This document shows, piece by piece, positions 62,102 to 64,000 of a stretch of DNA of 64,000 bases. The stretch covers positions 62,001-126,000 of IMG/VR virus record IMGVR_UViG_3300031759_000004; one strand, written 5' to 3'. Position numbers and translations under genes: made by a program. Source of the DNA: a virus. Position 1 is the first letter of the stretch, and the number at the start of each line of letters is the position of its first letter. Under the pieces are notes generated by a model. It was not told the origin of the DNA and searched no databases. It saw only the letters and a list, made by a program, of their open reading frames with translations.

Positions 62102-62874
62102 ACGAAGAAGCCCTGCGGGTCAGAGTGAACAAGGTTAAGTGGTACCACACCATGGAAGTGCCGGGCACCAGCATCGTCACCCACGGCCACAGTCTCGGAC
62201 TGGAGAAATCCTGGAACTGGATCAAGGAGCAGCTGAACGATTTGCACGCGCGCAAGCTGCTTAAAGGTCCGGCCCTCGACATAGGCTGTCGCGACGGCAT
62301 GTTCAGTTTTTGGCTGGAGGACAACGGCATCGAGCCAGTCACCGGCATTGATAACAACATCAGCGAAGGCATTGGCCTGATGCGCGAACTACGCGGGTCC
62401 AAGCTGACGATCCGGGAAAAGTCCGTGTATAGCTTGGATCGGGACAACCAGTTCCGCACCGTGCTGTTCATGGGCGTCCTGTACCACCTGCGGTATCCAA
62501 TCAATGGCATATCTGCCGTCGTGGGCGCGACCCAGACCGGCGGCATCATTGTCGTGGAATCTGGATTCTACGGGCCAAATGACGAGCCGCTGATCCACTG
62601 CCCGGTCACGACGTCGCCGTGGGACGCGACCAGTTGCACTTTCTTTAATCTGAGGGGGCTGGACGAAACTTTCGCGTCCTTTGGCTGTAAACGGGTTGGT
62701 GAAGCTGTTTTCATGGACCACGGCAAGGATGACCATACCCTGCGCGGCATGGCGGTCTACACCAAGTGCCGGGAGATGCGCTTTGATTACTGGGAAGGCA
62801 TTCACCGCGACTACACCAACCTGGACGAAAGCGCCAGCAGCCGACTTATTCGGTCGGAAGTTGCCGAGCTATGA
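62089..62874 (+). CDS. Class I SAM methyltransferase
   Basis: This encodes 261 residues from ATG 62089. Residues 15-45 (W-Y-H-T-M-E, then G-H-S-L-G-L-E-K-S-W) and the SAM loop L-D-I-G-C-R-D-G-M-F near 64-73 resemble CmoB/methyltransferase-11 enzymes, including some that act on sugars. V-L-Y-H-L-R-Y-P follows near 134. Context between glycosyltransferases suggests glycan methylation. It overlaps both neighbours, so translation is coupled. Confidence 0.85.
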   Translation: MDTLNEEALRVRVNKVKWYHTMEVPGTSIVTHGHSLGLEKSWNWIKEQLNDLHARKLLKGPALDIGCRDGMFSFWLEDNGIEPVTGIDNNISEGIGLMRELRGSKLTIREKSVYSLDRDNQFRTVLFMGVLYHLRYPINGISAVVGATQTGGIIVVESGFYGPNDEPLIHCPVTTSPWDATSCTFFNLRGLDETFASFGCKRVGEAVFMDHGKDDHTLRGMAVYTKCREMRFDYWEGIHRDYTNLDESASSRLIRSEVAEL

Positions 62875-63500
62875 ACGTGAAGCTGCTTACGCTATACGAC
62901 GCGGGCTACGCTCAGGTGGGCGATCAGTGTGCCAAGTCGCTGCGGACGCACGCGGCGGCCATGGGTGTTGGCTTGGACGTATACACGGAGTTATTGGACC
63001 CAGGGGTGCATCCGTCCTGGAACAAAATAGCCGCCCTCCAAACGACGCTGTCGGATTTACAGGATGGGGACTGGGCGGTGTGGATTGACGCCGACTGCCT
63101 GCTGCTTCGTCCGTTTGCGCTGGTGGACGACTTGGGCGACAAACTTCAGTTTGACCTGCTGGGAGCCTCCGACTGGAACGGCCTGTGCGCCTGCGTGCTG
63201 GCGGTTAAGAAGTGTGCCTGGACCGACTGGTTTTTACCTACGCTTAGCCGGTGCGGAGACGTCAAGGACGACGACCGCTACGGGGCGGCTTTAGGGCCTA
63301 AGTGGGAGCAGAACACCATTAAGGGGCTGCTCAACGAGTTTCCTGCGGTGGCCCGCCGGATTTCCTTTTTGGACTCGAACTGGATAGCAGACATGCCGTG
63401 GTACGATCCAGAGCGGCTAAAGCCGCTGCACCACTTCGGAGCCTTAACCCAGAATCAGCGTTTAAGCATGATGCGAGAATACCCTTATGGCGTGGCCTGA
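62871..63500 (+). CDS. Glycosyltransferase (GT34/GT-A-like)
   Basis: This encodes 209 residues from ATG 62871. W-N-K-I-A-A-L-Q near 47-54 and W-A-V-W-I-D-A-D-C-L-L-L near 64-75 (DxD = D-A-D) are typical of GT34/GMA12-type galactosyltransferases. A later W-E-Q-N-T and H-H-F fit the acceptor side. It has no membrane anchor. It overlaps the methyltransferase gene by 4 nt and the next transferase by 14 nt. Confidence 0.8.
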   Translation: MNVKLLTLYDAGYAQVGDQCAKSLRTHAAAMGVGLDVYTELLDPGVHPSWNKIAALQTTLSDLQDGDWAVWIDADCLLLRPFALVDDLGDKLQFDLLGASDWNGLCACVLAVKKCAWTDWFLPTLSRCGDVKDDDRYGAALGPKWEQNTIKGLLNEFPAVARRISFLDSNWIADMPWYDPERLKPLHHFGALTQNQRLSMMREYPYGVA

Positions 63501-64000
63501 ACAACCCTCGGTAAACGGACTCATGGTCATCGGACCGGATGACCTGAAGGAAAACGCAATGAACGCGGCCTTCTGCTTTATCCGGCAAACCTGGCCGCTC
63601 AAAAGCTTGATCGTCATCAACGGCAGCGGACGCGCCATAAGCCTGCCGCCGGAGGTAAAGGTGGTGGAGTCCGGCGGCAGCATCCAGGAGCTTAAGAACG
63701 CCGCCCTGGAGCTGGCCCAGGCCGAGTGGTGCTTCCCCTGGCTGCCAAACTACTGGTACGACCCCGACTACATCGACTTTCACATGCGGGCAGTCACCAA
63801 CAGTCTCCACCTGGTCAGCAGCGCTTCCGGCGTCGAGCAGCCGGACGACAATGCCGCCTGCTTCGCCTTTTTCCGCTCTGCGCTGGGTCTGATCCGCTAC
63901 AACGCTGAGGGAAATGAGCGTACCTTCGCGGAACAGTTTGTGCCTTCGATTACGCTGATTCAGACGAAGCGTTTAAGCTACCGGATAGGACTTATTACTC
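63487..64000 (+). CDS. Glycosyltransferase, paralog of 59996 (partial, runs off the window)
   Basis: ATG 63487 opens 171 codons with no stop to the window end. The start M-A-W-P-E matches the gene at 59996, followed by the same F-I-R-Q-T-W-P, L-I-V-x-N, L-x-N-x-A-L-x-L-A and W-L-P-x-x-W-Y pattern. The two are therefore tandem duplicates of the N-terminal domain, separated by the methyltransferase and GT34-like genes. Whether the GT9-like middle is also present cannot be seen. Confidence 0.85.
   Translation, partial: MAWPEQPSVNGLMVIGPDDLKENAMNAAFCFIRQTWPLKSLIVINGSGRAISLPPEVKVVESGGSIQELKNAALELAQAEWCFPWLPNYWYDPDYIDFHMRAVTNSLHLVSSASGVEQPDDNAACFAFFRSALGLIRYNAEGNERTFAEQFVPSITLIQTKRLSYRIGLIT

Noticed and set aside
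1-64000. GTAGAC/GTCTAC (and GTATAC) seem frequent across the window
   Set aside because: A rough count gives about 60 GTAGAC plus GTCTAC copies, around twice a simple base-composition expectation, mostly as Val-Asp or Val-Tyr codons. GTATAC is near expectation. Without codon-corrected statistics this is not a clear signal.
1-64000. tRNA genes or a CRISPR array
   Set aside because: No cloverleaf-like sequence or spaced direct repeats were found; the tandem repeats seen are within genes.

Overview
The window is 64 kb of a large, high-GC tailed phage of T4-like (contractile tail) architecture, probably a jumbo-class myovirus. The evidence is a T4-type tail sheath (49828-52122) and tail tube (52129-52749), a gp5-like hub/spike protein, a gp26-like baseplate protein, a gp21-like prohead protease fused to scaffold (24301-25977), a gp23-like major capsid protein (26018-27487), and a T4-type recombination set (UvsY-like, gp32-like, UvsX, gp46-like and a 5'-3' exonuclease). 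No tRNA, rRNA, CRISPR array or integrase was seen. LPS-type glycosyltransferases and a proteobacterial-type parS palindrome point to a Gram-negative host, but the host cannot be named from this sequence.

Layout. 0-3 kb: end of a C2H2-finger protein, then unknown structural-type proteins. 3-7 kb: a DUF6011-like zinc protein, a GIY-YIG homing endonuclease and small unknowns, one with a perfect 15-nt repeat. 7-12 kb: HAD hydrolase, two methyltransferases, glycosyltransferases. 12-20 kb: recombination genes, two sigma-factor-like genes, HU/IHF. 20-28 kb: head module, with small proteins carrying a shared N-terminal peptide, then protease-scaffold and capsid protein. 28-34 kb: a lower-GC island with parS-like site, adenine methylase and GHKL ATPase, followed by a PurZ/PurA-like synthetase. 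34-38 kb: small accessory genes. 38-60 kb: tail and baseplate genes, interrupted by a gp46-like SMC protein, an exonuclease and an HNH endonuclease. 60-64 kb: a second glycosyltransferase/methyltransferase cluster.

Four signals stand out. (1) Many genes lack a Shine-Dalgarno sequence and instead have GT(A/T)NTTA(G/A) or GTTCTA starting about 10-14 nt before the start codon; this could be a late promoter giving leaderless mRNAs, read by the phage's own sigma-like proteins. (2) A separate group has TTGAC(A/G) followed about 15 nt later by TATACATT or TCTACATT, with the ATG exactly 6 nt further on. (3) At least ten proteins begin with a short amphipathic peptide ending in L-x-E or I-x-E, matching the T4 capsid-targeting/gp21 cleavage pattern. 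(4) A perfect 16-bp parS-type palindrome lies at 29816-29831. A probable frameshift-extended baseplate/chaperone gene, an adenylosuccinate synthetase with the Asp-to-Ser change expected of 2-aminoadenine synthesis, and two genes with hidden internal starts are also described.
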